This document shows positions 11,751-25,118 of a stretch of 64,000 nucleotides of DNA, piece by piece. The DNA is taken from NCBI GenBank assembly GCA_963966185.1, contig CAWZYM010000395.1, positions 620,001 through 684,000 on the forward strand, read 5' to 3'. Origin of the DNA: Rhabditoides inermis. Lineage: Eukaryota; Nematoda; Chromadorea; Rhabditida; Rhabditidae. The notes below the pieces were generated by a model. It was not told where the DNA came from, ran no database searches, and saw only the letters and a list, made by a program, of their open reading frames with translations. A program made the position numbers and the translations under genes. Within the stretch, counting starts at the first letter, position 1. Each line of letters opens with the position of its first letter.

Positions 11751-11816
11751 TCGCATTCACTCACTCTCCTACTCTCTCTCTCTCTCTCTCTCAGTCACTC
11801 ACTCTCCTACTCTCTT
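11698..11816. repeat. Compound CT-rich satellite with CACTCTCCTACTCTCT units
   Basis: Three imperfect copies of a block of about 40-50 bp, each ending in a CT run and containing CACTCTCCTACTCTCT, so this is more than a simple dinucleotide repeat. Confidence 0.8.
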
Positions 11817-14800
11817 TCTCCACCATCTCCCTCTCTCATTCGTTGTATCCTTGGTCCCTTGTGAATCAGTCCATTTCACAACACGTCACTCGTTGACAGT
11901 CGCGCTTCAAATATTCTTCTTGTCTCGCCTCCTGCATCTGCGGTCATCTGATCGAAATAGATGGAACACTCTCATTTCCGTTCGAGGAATGAAGAGGCAC
12001 AAAGAGAGCGAAGGAATGAGAGAAAGAGAGGAATGGAAGATGCATAGTTTCGCCTTCAGTGACCTCCAATGCAAAGTCTAGGCACACAGTGAGACAACGA
12101 AAAAATGCGGGCGGGGGCGCAGTGAGAGTTGATTTCAAGAGGCGATAATGTTCCCCGACCGGCGGATCTCTTTTCTCTTTGAATCGCTCACATCCAGCTC
12201 ATTAGCTCATATCTTTTGATATCAAACAGTTTGATAATATAAAAAAAAACTGAACTTACTGTTCCACTGATATTATTTTTCTAACAAAATACTTTTCAGT
12301 TTTATGATTATATTTTAATCTTGTCTCGTGTATATAATGAATTATATATATATCCTTCCTTATATGGTGTTCGACTGCCGGCGGGCCGCGATTTGGAGTG
12401 TTTTCAAGATAGAGCCCTCTCACTCACTCTCACTCTCCAATTGAACACACTCACTGCGAGAGAGACAGTGAGTGTAAACCGTCTCTCTCCCACTGCTTCC
12501 AGTCATAGTATTGCGCACTGTGTATCCTCCATAATATTATGACTATGTGTATGCGTTGTGTCTTCCTGTGAAACTCGCCCGTCTTTCTCTTTTTTATCAG
12601 TGATTGTGATAGGTGATTCAGCCGGACACTGACTCACGCCTACCTATTCTTCCCACTTTTCATCTCCTCTTTTTTGTGCTGTCAGTTTTCCGGTACACCT
12701 TTCTGCAGCAATTCGAATATTCGAAATTTTTTGTTGTAATTGTGAAAATGCTCAATGTGGATATTTCACACAATCAGTGCGCATATAAAGGATCCAGGAG
12801 CAATGACCGCTATCGCAATTGTGCCTATCTCTCCACAGTTGCCTCGCTGACCGTTAGCTATGCGGGGCACTCGTTTGTGTGTCTGCACCTCTCTCCTCTC
12901 CCTCTCTATCACACTATCATAGCCGGCTGAGCGACCGCGATCAAAGGCCCTCTGCTGCTATGATACACTTGAGTGAGTGTACACAGGATGCGATGAACCG
13001 CCGCGCACAGTGAGTGTGTGGATACAGATTGTATAATGTGGATAGAGGGTGACACGGTCTCCTCCCCCTCTCTTTTTCTCTACTGACTCTCTCTACTGAC
13101 TCACTCTACTTCTTCCGCCTGCTATACTCACCTCGTCTATTCACTGGTTATTCATGCTGATTGAAAGGATGATTTGGGAGGTGTTTGTATATATGATTGT
13201 ATTGTATTCCGCCGTTCACACACACCCCTGGTTTCTACCGTCTGCTCTTTCTTTTGCCACCTCGCAGTTCTCACACTCACACACACACACCACACTTTTC
13301 TTGCCGCAGCACGTGTAAAGGATCTGTTTGCCCTAGGGCTTACCGCTTCTCTCTGCGCGCTCCTCGATCGCCGCACTGTCTCGCCGTGCGGCGTCGTCTG
13401 CTGCTCGCCGATCACCCGCTCTCTCGCCAGCCTTGTTTGGTTGGTGTGAATTCGACAGCGTTTCTGGTGGAAGGTGCGTGTGCTCCGCCGCCTTCACAGC
13501 CTTCTCCACTTTATGGATTGTGAATAATGTGGTCTGTATGGATTGCGCGAACAGGCGGCGAATTCAAATGCGCTCGATTTCTTCGATGCAATCTCTCGCC
13601 GACAGCTGTTGCTGCTGCGTGTTTTCTTGCCCCCCCCCCCCCTTCTCTCCCTATATGACCCCCTCATCCACCCCCAGCCGCCACGAGATATTGGCTCATA
13701 GAGAAACACAATATATGCGAGCAGGGCTATGGATATGTGTATTGTTTCTTCGAGTACACCCGCCACCCTCGCATTCACGCCCACAATCACACCATATTTT
13801 TTAGCCTCTCACGAAACCAGTGTTGTGGTGTGGTTGTTGACCGGTAGTCGCTCCCATCACTCACTCACTCGCGCTTTACGGCGATGCTATCACTCTCTAC
13901 CCTATTATGCGATTACATGATTATGGGAGAAGAGAGTGGGGGGTGGAGAAACAGGGAGGTGTGCTGATATGATATGATTATCTGATTCTGCAAACCAACT
14001 CGCCTCCACGGGAGAGAAAGGCGCGTGCGGCTATTGATGTAGTGTTATTGTTGTTGTGGGGAAGCGACGTCAAGTGGAGGAAGACTACGCACAATCTTCC
14101 ACATCCTTAGCCATCAGCCATGTCCCATGTTTATATCGACTCGGTGTGATCAGATATGCCCGATGGCCATATGGTACAGTTGTCCCCCCGATCCCTCGAG
14201 TGAGTGACAGTTGTTGCATTGTGGAGAGCGAGGGTGTGGTTATGTGGCTGGTTAGTGGTTATTTCGACTCCTCTTCTCTTCCCCCTCCTCCTCTCACTTC
14301 TTCCATGCTGCACTCTATTGTGTGTCAATCGTCAACGCGGCCTTCGATTATCCCTCAACTGTGCACGCATATCCACATGTTATAACTATTTCAAAGTGTT
14401 AGATGTTGATTTATTTCTGCAAATAGATCAAGCGTGATAATTCAGATCCGTGTCGCGGATAGAGTGATGTAACTGGATAACTTGTTTGTGTGAAAACAGT
14501 ACTTTGGAGCAGGTGTTATCTTTATGTATCTTCCGTGTCGTGCTTCCGCTTTCTTCTATTGACTCCTCTGATTTCTTGGTCTTGTTTGATTTCTGCTGTG
14601 GTCTCGTGGTTCGCAGTTGCATTGTACACTTGTCCGTTTATGGCGGTTTGATAGCCTGCCAGACTTGCGCACTCATCGCATCGCATTGATACGCTATCAC
14701 TCCACTCTCTTGCTATCACTTCCAGCAATTTCGTGAAATAATCTGGACGTATTTTTATAGAACAATGCCGCTACTGAAATATTATATATTTGTATTATGT

Positions 14801-15706
14801 GTATTATTTTGTCCAGAATGTCCGCTGCAGCCTCTTTTATTTCTGCGCCCCATTTACACATGCGCGGGAGGAACGTGTCATTCAAATTTTCCCGAAGCGT
14901 TATTATGTGATTTTCGCGATTTTTCGTTGTTTTGTGTTTTGTTATCATTTCTTTTTGTTTCGAAACGCGTGCGGTTGACATGCCGTCTGTAGTTCTACGT
15001 TCTATTTACATCTCCCATGTAACTCCAAATTGATGTTGTTTTCCAGTCTATAATATAATAGTTGGTTTCCGCAATCTGGACGATTTCTCATCAGTTGTGG
15101 CTTGTTGATCGTATGATTCTTGTTTATTTTCGGTGGTATTACACATGTTTCCCAATTGAAACACATGTTCTGTCGTTTTATTTTCTTGTGAAGAGTTTAA
15201 ATCCTGGAGACCAGGTGTAAGTGATGTGAATACCCGCGTCCGTTTGTCTTTCCAATCTCATCCATTTTCCATTCTGTCAACCATGTCATGACTTTTTGTG
15301 GCCTGTAATATGCGAGTCATAGGCATCTCATGAATATAGTATCATGATTTGTCATACCTTGTGAGTACGCGATGCAAAAAGAATGTTTGATCAAGCTCGC
15401 ATCCTCTCTCTACTTCTCTCGCTCCCTCTTTTCCCCAGTCTCCACGCACTTTGCTGTACAGATCAGATCTGTTCTCCGATATCACTGTTATGCCGCGCCT
15501 CTCCTCGCATTTTTCTCCTCCGTGCTTCATGTAGGAATTCCCATATCACTTCTTCTTTCGCATTTCGCGGCGTGTCATCTCGTTTGATTGCCGTGCAAGT
15601 AACAAAGCCCCCACACGCATGTTTCAGCGAGTCTCGTGTCGTCGTCGTGGTGCGTAGGTAGTCGCGTGGGCGTGTGGGTGTGGTGTGGAGGAGCGAGGTG
15701 CACACA

Positions 15707-18700
15707 ATGAGCATGTCCTCGTCCAACAACACTGCGCTCGCCGCCGCGCTCGTCGACCAAGACTGCGAGATTAAGAGACCCCAGAATCCCGACATTTTGC
15801 CGGTATGTCTACCTTGTTGCGTTGACACGTTGTGACATGGCGTGTGTGTAGGTGCCGGACAGCCCGTTGTCGTTGGGCCAGGTGGTCTACTGCAACGTGA
15901 GCTACAACGTGCGAGTAGTGGATGAGGTGGAGGGCCACACGAACCTCGTCCTCCAGCAGGTCCCCATGTGAGTCCACTCTCTCAAATGTGTCCATTTGAC
16001 CGACCTGTTGCAGATTTCTGATCCGTGCGTTTGCACGCATCCGCGGCTCCGGACTCACCGTCGAGGGCATCTTTCGGAAGGAGGGAGCCGCCACCAGACT
16101 CAACCAGTACGCGACCTGGGTACGTTCCATCGATCCCTTCCGATGCTGAATAATAACCTATTGGTTCAGAATGTGTACGCGGGCATGGCTTCGATTCCGG
16201 ACGCGCTGACGGTGCTGGACGTGTGTGTGATGGTGAAGCGGTTTGTGAAGGGCCTGCAGCGCTGTCTGGTCGACAGCCAGCAGGTGCGCAAGCAGCTGTA
16301 CGCCATGGCAGAACGCGCCGAGAACGGAGAGGTACGCACCCCACTCCTCCCACTGTTCACTAAGTGTGTTGCAGAGAATCGAGAGGAAGGAGTTCTGCGC
16401 CATCTTCGACCGTCAGTTGAAGGAGGGCAAGCTGGAGAAGCCCATGTCGCCGGAGCACATTGGCACCCTCGCCTATATCTGCAGGCAGCTCCAGACGGTG
16501 AGGAGAGGGATGGGAGGAAGGAGTTGTATGTTCCCTGTTCAGCTCGCCAAGTTCTCTAACGTGACCAACATGGCCGCCGAGAACCTCGCCATCGTCTTTG
16601 GACCCAACTTCTTTAGGTATCCTCTTCAAATATTTGCCAACGTGCTGGGACAGAGATTGAGATTTCCGAACTAGTTATTTGCTATCTCTTTCGTTGTGTT
16701 TTACGGCTCAGTTTTTCCTTCTCAGTGATGAGGCGATAAGTGAGTTATGCATTCGTGTTGTTAGGCTCGTCTCCAGTGTCTCGGCGCGTGTTCTTTTTGG
16801 CGCCTCTCTGTCACCAGATTGTTTGTGCAATGATCAGAGAAAAGAAAAGAGAATGGGGGGCGCATGCTGGTCAGGTTGTAAACTGGAACAAGGCTCTGTG
16901 TGATGAGCAGTGATAGTGATGCATGATGTTGTGATTGAGAACAGATTGACTGACAATTGGCGGAATTGAGAGGGATTCTCTGTGAGCATTTCCTGGGTGA
17001 CGATAGAGAGGTCGAAGAGTACCCGAGATTTGTTGTGAGATCCGGTCGATGATACTGTTATTGTTGCTACTTTCAATTTAACCAGCGGCTATCTGATATT
17101 ATGATGTGTATTGTAGGGAGGATATTGAGCTTGCCCCGCCTGCTAAGAAGGACAAGAAGAAGAACGCCAAGGGATCCCAGGTAAACAAAACAATTTATCG
17201 TCTGTTATTAAGTTTATACCAACAGATTGTTGAACACATTCGCTCCAAGTGGAATTCGAAATGGAATGAGAATGTGGGACTTGACCAGGGGGATACGTAA
17301 CGTTGTTGTATTGTAGGATGACTTGTTGTCGGCGGATGTGGTGCGCACTCTGGATCCGAAGACTGCGTTGGAGAAGGCCAAGGAGGAGAACGCCAAGGCA
17401 GTCGCCGCCACCAAGCTTCTCATACAATGCGCCGAGTACGTCGACTTTATTTTGTTAGAAAACTCAACAACATTTGTTTGCAGCTGGATCGGTCTGGCGA
17501 CGGAGATCTACCTCTCGTCGTCGACTGTGCCCCGCGCTGACCACGCCCGGCGCCACACTCAGTCCAGGAGCGTCGCCCCAACCACCAGGTAGGCGACTTT
17601 TGTTGTTGTTTGTTTGTTTATTTGCTTGCTTGCTTTCTTGTTTACCCTTTGACGTATTTATGTCGATGTGTTGCAGAGCACCTCTGGAGCGCGCGGACCT
17701 GGCTAACCTTCCGGGTGGAATGACGATGGGAGGAGGCGGGGGAGGGAGGAAGAGCACGAGTCGGATCGAGAAGCGTCCGTCGCACAGACAGGAGCGCGCG
17801 GCGGCCGGCAGGGATCCCGACTCTGGCCGCGCCCCCTCTCGAGACGCACACCCCTCTGCACCTCGCGCCGTTACTGTAAGTCATTTTCTTCCACTTCGGA
17901 CAGTGATTATCTAATACATGTTGTATGTCCTTTGTTGCAGCAGGATCGCGACCGTCGCGGGCGTCGCTCGTCATCGACTGCCGTTCGGGATATGTTCATG
18001 AACATCACCAAGGGACTGCGTCGCTCGCCCAGCAGGGAGCGCCGCGAGAGGAGAAAGAGCGAGGAGCGGTGCGTGCACTTGTGCAGTTTAGGGTACATTT
18101 GTGATGTGTTTGTAGCACGCCGATCCACGACCGCCACGAGCAGTTGATGGGACTGCACTCGGGTGAGGGAGTGGCGCGTGAGAGGGGCAGGGATCGGAAG
18201 AAGAGCCCTCGCCTACTCGAGTTCTCCCCCGTGAACAACTCGCCCACTGGACCCCTGCACACTCCCAGCCACGTCTCATCGCACAGCACTCGGAGGGAGG
18301 CGGGCGGCATGCGAGTGAGTGGAGTGGAGGGACAGACAGTAGACGCAGGGAACAGGGGTGACGGCATGACTCGATCTGACATTGAAACAATACACCTACA
18401 ACGTACTTGTAAAATCGTAACAATTGATTCCAAATTTGGTCGAAAGCTTTGCATCAAATAGAAAGTTAAATTTCACTTGACCGGTTTTTGTTGCAGTCGT
18501 ACGAGACTGCGTCGCTGCAGCGCGAGTCGTCTGCGGGGCGCGCTTCTCGAAGCCACCAGATGCAGCGGAAGGTCTCGGCCCGCAACCCCACCCCCGGACC
18601 TCACAAGGCACTCGACCACCACCACCAGCACATGATGAGCCCCTCGATGAGCCTCGCCACCACCCCGTCCAGGGGAACCGCCACGGTGAGTTGGAGGAGG

Positions 18701-21351
18701 GAAGAGGGGGTACTATCAAACCAAATGTTTATTCGGGATAGCAAACATGATTATGACACTACGATACGAAATCACTCATGAGGGTACTAGAGGGATGGAG
18801 ATGACTGGCTGTTTGCAGGTGGGTCCAGTACGCACGGCGTCTGTGACTCGCACGGTGCCCGGCAGCGCGTCTGTGTCGTCGTTTGCTGGCAAGAGGGATC
18901 CGGTGACTCTGATCAAAGTGGCGGCGCCGACGATCCCCATCCCGCCCCAGAAGACGACTGCTGGCAGGGCTGCTACTGCCGCGCCGGTGGTGGTGCGGAG
19001 TGTGACGACGTGTCACACGGACATGGAGGAGCCGGACGACCCGCACTCGTACCGCGGCCTGCCCCACTCGCCGCCCTCTCCCGCCACTCCCCCCTCGCCC
19101 CTCTCCCCCGACCACGCACACACCAAGCAGCGACTCAGGGACACCAAGAACGCCAGTATCGATGTGGGTATACCGTCTAAAGAGTTTGATGTGATTATGA
19201 ATTATGATCTAATGATCTTGCTTGATTGATTGTTTTCAGATCACGTCGCCGGTGTTTGCCGTTCCCGGCTTGGCTCTGGCCAGCAAGAAGTTCAACGCCG
19301 ACCGTCCCCGCCGTCATACCACTCCCGTCAAGATGCTCAGGTAAGCAGGGTGCTGTAGAATTTTGTGTTTTGATACTGTGTTACTATATGTTTTATTGTA
19401 TTTGTGTGTTTAGGCGCAACCGTCCGAACGCGATGTCGTCGGGTCTGCAGTCGTCTCGCAGGAACACTCTGGTTGGGAGCGAGGACAAGGAGAACAAGAA
19501 GAGGCGCAGTCACTCTGTGGACGACGTCGACTCTACGGGGGAGAGCGAGGACGGAGGAGTGCAGCCGGCAGACGGGGCTGGAGACGGAGTCGACGCCGCC
19601 ACCGGAGGCACCGACGACCTACTCGAGCAGGTGGGGAGCGTCAGTGATGATCGATTAGGATCATGAAGTTATGTTGTAGCACCACGCGGAGTCTCGTCAG
19701 CGTCGCGCGAAGAGGGCGAAGCGCCGCGAGCGTGGCGACCTCTGTCCCACTTCCCCCGCCGTCGCCTCCTCCCCCACTGCCAGCAGCCCCCTGCACACTG
19801 TCCGCGCCGAGCCAGCTGTCGTCGCCAGCCACGGAGAGAGCAGGGTGGGTATGCGAGAGCACGAGTGCCTGTCTCATCCCCGTCCCTTTCAGTCTCCCCC
19901 CGTCCGTTCCCCCGTCGGTGTGTCTACTCCGACCGGAGCTCTCAGCATTGATATCCAGCCCGAGTGTGACGACGCCCCGCCCTCTGACGCCTCTCCCGAC
20001 GACGTGTACATGCACAGTGGAAGTGGATCGGGTGTGGTGGACGAGTCTGCCCCTCCATTGCCGTCGACGGCGCCTCCGGCTGTGGAGCGCTGCGAGTTCC
20101 GCGCCCCGCCCCCGCCCACGCACTCTCCATTCGAAGAGCAGCAGCACAAGTGGGAGGGGTGGGGAGACAGCAGCCATCCCGGATCGCCCCTGCTCGGATC
20201 GCCCATGAGTGCGCGCAGCATGTCGATTGGCAGCGGCAGTCTGCTCGGCAGCCCTCGTCTCACGAGACCCTTCCGTGATGACAAGGAGCGCGCCCTGCCG
20301 GTACGCGGTGTTTCCATATATTTTCTTTCATGGACATGGTTTAGGAGAAAGCTGAGATAGCTCGCAAGATCAGCTCGTCTCGTCTGGTGCACCGCAGTCC
20401 GACGCCGCCACCGGGAAGGGAGCGAGAGAGGCGCGAGGAGCGCCCGAGTCTGTCTGCTGTGAGGGGAGGAGGGGCAGGGGCGATGCCGCCGCCGTCTATG
20501 CTGCCTCCGCGATCCCACCGCGCGCCCCTCGTCCATCAACTGTCCGTCGACTCGGCTCTCGCACCGCCTTCCAGCGGGTATGTCTTGAGCTTCAACATGT
20601 TTAAATTACGTTGTTTTTCTTTGTTTTTCATTAGATCGTATTTCAGTAGCCTGCAGCGCGCGTCTCTGTCGCGTGTTCCCTTGTCTCCGAGTGCCGCGGG
20701 TCGCTCGATGCCCCCTCCCTCCTCTTCTCCCCTCGGAAGACGCGGCATGTCCTCTTCACCTTCACTCCTCGAGTCTCGACACTCCTCTGTCAGCAAGGGT
20801 CAGTTTCACATCACACTTTATTGTTCATATTTTCTAACATTCATGTTGCAGTGCCGATGGCTCGTCAGTCGAGTGTGGACGAGTTCCAGCACTCCGATAT
20901 GCTCAAGAATGTGCTCACTTCGGCCAGCTCTCCCAAGGACTTCAACCACCGCAACGTGACTCTGCGCCCGTCGGTCGCCCTGCTGCAGAAGAACAACAGG
21001 GGCATGGTGTCGCAGCGCGTTCTCCAGTTTGCCACCATCGAGAAGGAGACGGGCAGGGTCAGTATCTAGTCAAGTTGATACGTTTTTGGTTTGTTTAGTT
21101 TTGCCATTGATTAACAAAAATGTCGATCGCTGTAAGGTACGATGGAATGATAGGGTTTTGTGAACTTGATGTTTTTAGACTTCGTCTATGTCGACCCGTC
21201 TGTCAGACATATCTTCTGCTTCTTCGGAGGACAGACTCGCCAATGGTGAGCGTTGTGTGTTTGTTTACGTGTATGCATGTTGTTTTCAGTGTCTGGCCGT
21301 CGTCTGAGCAGCCCTCGTCCTTCGGGCGAGCACAACCTACACCAGTTCTAG
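15707..21351 (+). CDS. RhoGAP-domain protein, ARHGAP11A / rga-3/rga-4-like
   Basis: About 23 exons; the first twelve were checked and all join in phase (15707-15802, 15852-15967, 16014-16119, 16170-16331, 16375-16497, 16543-16616, 17117-17180 and on). The RhoGAP domain spans roughly residues 40-230. It has the arginine-finger motif GIFRKEG, VKRFVKGLQRCLV, and NLAIVFGPNFFR near its end. It stimulates GTP hydrolysis by Rho GTPases, turning off contractility signalling at the cortex. The rest (17117-21351) is a long, basic, Ser/Pro/Arg-rich tail, probably disordered and phosphorylated. An N-terminal GAP followed by such a tail is the layout of ARHGAP11A and of C. elegans RGA-3/RGA-4, which limit RhoA in early embryos; this subfamily call is an inference. 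A 500-bp intron splits the domain's end from the tail. The stop is TAG at 21349-21351. Confidence 0.88.
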
Positions 21352-21831
21352 GCCCCAGTAGAACACGGTTCCATCATGGCTTCTCTCTCCTCTCTCTTTC
21401 TCTCGCTCGCAGAGGCCGATCTCTTCTTCCTCACACACCGGTCCCTCTTTCACTTTACATATCGATAGATAGGCGTGGGGCGCGTGTACTGTCTGCTAGT
21501 AGCCAGTAGTTGTGTAGATGTGCTAAGTGTGTGTCTCTCTCTCCTTTTCCGCCTCTCCGCCGCCACTGTGCGCACTTGTCCTCTGTTCGGGTATTGTGTT
21601 GTATCGCATACCTGTCATAAGCCCATGTCTCTCCGCCCCTTTCCGCCCCGCCCCTCTCAGAATGTCGCTTAACTGAACATGTTTTCTTTCTTGTGCATTT
21701 AAAATGTCTGTGTAAAGAGAATTTTAAATGTGGGCACCATCTAACCCGAGACTGATTTTATCCCCTGTCTACTCGCCTGCCTCGCATCCGAGAGATGCGC
21801 CACTTGGAGTTTTGTATATCTTGTCAGAGTA

Positions 21832-21837
21832 AATAAA
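21832..21837 (+). terminator. Poly(A) signal AATAAA of the RhoGAP gene
   Basis: AATAAA about 480 bp after the stop, followed by GT/T-rich sequence typical of a cleavage region. Confidence 0.6.
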
Positions 21838-23182
21838 GTTTGTTCTGTCACTGTGTTTGTTTGATTTGTTGGTTTTGGTTAGTTGACTTGTAACTAGTTG
21901 CTGACTCTGTAGGTACTTTACAAGTTCAGTAGTAAATTATGCGCACTTCGTAGTTTCACTTTAGGATTTGAACGGAGTTGAACATGTCTTGCACGACGAA
22001 GAGTTAAATAATTGAAACGTTATCGTGTTGTGTGTGAAAGAGATTTATAGACCAACCAAAGACCTTTGTTTTCCGTCCGTTGGTTTGTAACTTGAAATAC
22101 TTAAACACTGCGAAATGCGAGCGGCTGTTTCACCCTGGAGCATATATTGAACGAGAAAGAGAGAGGGAGAGATAGAGAGAGGGGGGAGAGAGAGAGACAG
22201 TGAGATCGTGAGACGCGCGGCGCTTCTAAAAGTATACCTAGTGCGGGGGTAGCGTGTGAATGGTCTAACACTTATCTAGTTAGAGTTGCCACTTCTCTTC
22301 TCAAGCACGCATTGTTTCAATTTTTTCGCAGAGACGCAGTGCGCATAGATCGTGTTTGTTTTAGAATCAAAACAAGTTTAAATGTTCACATCAACAGCAA
22401 CTTTCCGTATTTTTACATCTCTCGTGAAAACGCATTCTAACCTTTATTCATGCTAATAATGTAAATGATACATCATATGGCACCAAGTACTGTACCCTGA
22501 GACACACCAGAAAACCAATTCATTTGATGGTAGATGCGCAAACACGGATCAACTGCGAAAATGTGCGTACTGAGCCGAAGCGTTTCAGCCACTTTATAGA
22601 TTTCAACTCATAACATCATTACAAAATTAGAATTAAAAATTAAAAAATTTAAAAGCACAAATCACAAACGTTCAGGGTAGATCGGTAGATCTAACCGATA
22701 CCAATAAGTGGTGACATTTTGTTCGAGCGTAACATAGTCGTTTTGCTACAGTGTTGTGAGTTGTGTTTCAGTAGGGGCAAGGGGCGATTCCGAAAGAATC
22801 GGCGGTGTTGCAATCTAGAAAAAGTTTCAGCGCTGGGAGGATGCGACTATATGGATCGATCTGGAATCTTGCTCAACCTGGAATTGAATGTCTTCTTGCA
22901 CCTTTTTTCGCACCCTCGCGCGTTTCCCATTGTAAAAACGGAAGGATTAGATTCACTCATATTTGCACTTTTCCTTGGTCTCTGTCTCACCATCCCGGAT
23001 GTCGTCTCACCTCTTTCCCACCCTCCTGCCCGACCACGATCTCTGTTCCGAGTGACATCACCCGTCGCAGCCAATGATCGCGTGGGGGCGGAGCTATCGA
23101 TGATATGATATGGGCAATGATATGGGGGTGGAGGGTGCGGCCTCCGGTTCAACTCAAGTTGCCTGGGAGAGAAATGGGTGGG
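21838..23182. other. Intergenic, no gene seen
   Basis: Between the RhoGAP poly(A) site and the next promoter. There is a GA-rich patch at about 22154-22200 and AT-rich sequence at 22620-22660. I see no exons or RNA genes. Confidence 0.5.
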
Positions 23183-23190
23183 TATAAAAG
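23183..23190 (+). promoter_or_regulatory. TATA box (TATAAAAG)
   Basis: TATAAAAG 66-73 bp before the ATG of the Cys-rich gene at 23256. A CTGTTTCAG acceptor-like site directly before the ATG suggests the leader may also be trans-spliced. Confidence 0.6.
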
Positions 23191-23255
23191 GGATGAGGGT
23201 GGGGGGAGGAAGTGTGCCCTCACCTCCCTCACCCACCTCACTCCTCTGTTTCAGC

Positions 23256-23690
23256 ATGTCTGTCTTCCACTCGCTCTCCGTTGTCTTCTGGCTCTTGGTC
23301 ATCTCACAGGCTCGAGAGACCGGCAGGTCCAAGCGCCAGTCGACCGTCTACTACCTCTGCGGCAACTATCCCAACCAGTACGTCAGCCAGCAACGTGGGT
23401 GGTCTTTGTTTGGAAGCGATAGCTGTGTGTTGTTGTTGCAGCGTGCGCGGGCTCATCTGCCTACACCCCCTCCTCTTCTTTCCTCTCCTCTCTCGGGCTC
23501 AACAACAACAACAACAAATACTACTACACCACGCAGGTATGGACTGAATTTTGCGAATGAGATTATGATATGAGTGTTGAAAATGTGTAGACGGTTCTGC
23601 CCGCGTCCTTTGCCCAACCCTCATCCTTCTGCAACCGAGGATGCAACACACTCAACTGCAACCAGTACCAGGGACAGTGGCTCGGAAGGT

Positions 23691-23733
<43 letters not shown>

Positions 23734-24601
23734 GGGGGGAGAGAGAGATCCTTGTTGCAGTCAGTTCGTGGCGACCAACAACCAGAACCAGTACAGCGCG
23801 TGCGCGTCTAGCTGCTGCCGCAACAACTACGCGGTGAGTGCTCACTGCTCTCATTCCTCACTCACCACTCACTCACTCGGTTTGCAGTACAACCCGCTGC
23901 CATCGGCCTCGATTCCGGCCATCGGACAGGGCGTTTCGGTCGGTGGATTCGGATACAACGTGAGTGGAACACAGTGTGCGAGTGTGAACCGGGACGTGTT
24001 GGTAGTACTCGAATCTCAAACTAGAGGAACTCTATGGCTGATCGGGTGTCTCGTTCAGTACAACTCTGTCGGGCACGGAGTGAATGTGAACTCTATCGGC
24101 AACGGAGTGAGTGTGAACCCGATCGGCGGGGGCGTCCAGCCGGGCGGTCGCTATCCCTTCGGAGTGATGCGTGAGTGGAGGCTTGTCTGGATGGTGTGTG
24201 AGTGTGGTGGTTGCAGAGTACTGCGGAGGCGCGGAGCAGCCGTCTGCCAACTGCCAGAACGGAGTGTGCCCCAACGGAGACGTGTGCACGCCCGGCAACG
24301 TGTGCTGCAAGTGCAGCGTCGGAAGCGCCGCCGGTGAGCGAGCCATAACCAATCGATAACCGCTCGATACAACCTAGGCCCGTGTGTGAACAACGACTGC
24401 CCGGCCGGCTACTCGTGCCAGCAGAACGGCTACTGCTGCGCCACCTTCGTCTACAACGACGGATACAAGTAGGCGGATCGAGTGGATATCGATTGATTAT
24501 CGATCGCTTCCAGGCTGAACATGTGTGTGAACGGCGCGTGCAACCCGGGCTTCACGTGCGGCAAGGGCGGACTGTGCTATCCGGATACGCCATCCATGTG
24601 A
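23256..24601 (+). CDS. Secreted Cys-rich repeat protein, paralogue A
   Basis: Nine exons (23256-23394, 23442-23536, 23591-23688, 23761-23833, 23888-23959, 24059-24170, 24217-24333, 24378-24468, 24514-24601) join in phase to 294 residues. A signal peptide ([17 protein letters not shown]) is followed by a dibasic KR, then STVYYLC. The middle is Asn/Tyr-rich with a Val/Gly/Asn repeat ([17 protein letters not shown]). The C-terminal third has three modules of the pattern CxNGxCPxGxxCxxxxxCC, like nematode Cys-rich (EB-like/lustrin-like) repeats. Such proteins are extracellular, often in cuticle or egg coverings; the exact role is unknown. It is homologous to the gene at 25656, sharing the KR-x-x-T-V/I-Y-Y motif and the next intron position. 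The 72-bp third intron is almost pure GA repeat. Confidence 0.87.
23695..23749. repeat. (GA)n tract filling an intron
   Basis: GA/GGGA repeat occupying nearly the whole 72-bp intron 3 of the first Cys-rich gene, ending just before its CTTGTTGCAG acceptor. Confidence 0.9.
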
Positions 24602-25064
24602 TAGCATCATCTACCACAGTGGAGTCTAGTAATTTATACTGAATTGCAGTGTCATACTCCAATCATATTTGTACATCGTTATCTTTTTCCGTCCCACCCG
24701 GTGTCTCTAGTGTGATAAACTATTTTGATCCGTTTTTCGCACGACTTCTTTGAAACCAGCTAGAAGTGAGTTTTGAAGAGGAGGGGAAGGGATATAACGG
24801 CCGCCCTCAGGGGGTATGTGTTTGTTTTGATGTGATTGTTTGGTGAGTGATAGGGGTGCGGCGTGTGAAAGAAAAGCCGATCATCGGTACTCAAATAAGC
24901 GCAATCTCACTAGACCAGAAATAAGAGCCTAGGAAATAACCATAGAAACGTGCGCTTTCACGATCGACCACAGTTCGCACTCTCATTTCCATCCTAAGCT
25001 AATCGACTCGTTAGCTTAGATCGATTTCCATGTCTGTGGTCATTTCCCTCGCCTCGATGGACCG
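24602..25064. other. Intergenic, no gene seen
   Basis: Contains the 3' flank of the first Cys-rich gene and the upstream region of the Gly-rich gene. I see no exons. Confidence 0.5.
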
Positions 25065-25072
25065 AATAAAAG
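25065..25072 (+). promoter_or_regulatory. TATA-like box (AATAAAAG)
   Basis: AATAAAAG followed by G-rich sequence, about 47-54 bp before the ATG of the Gly-rich gene. Position and flanks resemble the TATA boxes of the two neighbouring genes. Confidence 0.45.
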
Positions 25073-25118
25073 GGGGCGCGGGAGACCGGTAAGGCATCAT
25101 TCGATCACTCGAATCATC

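Larger units (their letters stand above)
10656..15706. other. 5 kb without recognised genes, upstream of the RhoGAP
   Basis: I found no chain of exons with family signatures. The stretch holds CT/GA microsatellites (10908-10940, 11698-11816), a short AT-rich block near 12230-12365 and many CT-rich low-complexity patches that give spurious Ser/Leu reading frames. It could hold regulatory DNA or leader exons of the RhoGAP gene. An acceptor-like ATGTTTCAG at about 15619-15627 precedes that gene's ATG by about 80 nt. Confidence 0.5.

Noticed and set aside
11623..12081. Open frame of about 150 codons with Ser-Leu repeats
   Set aside because: It is produced by the CT satellite, has no exon context and its composition is only that of the repeat.
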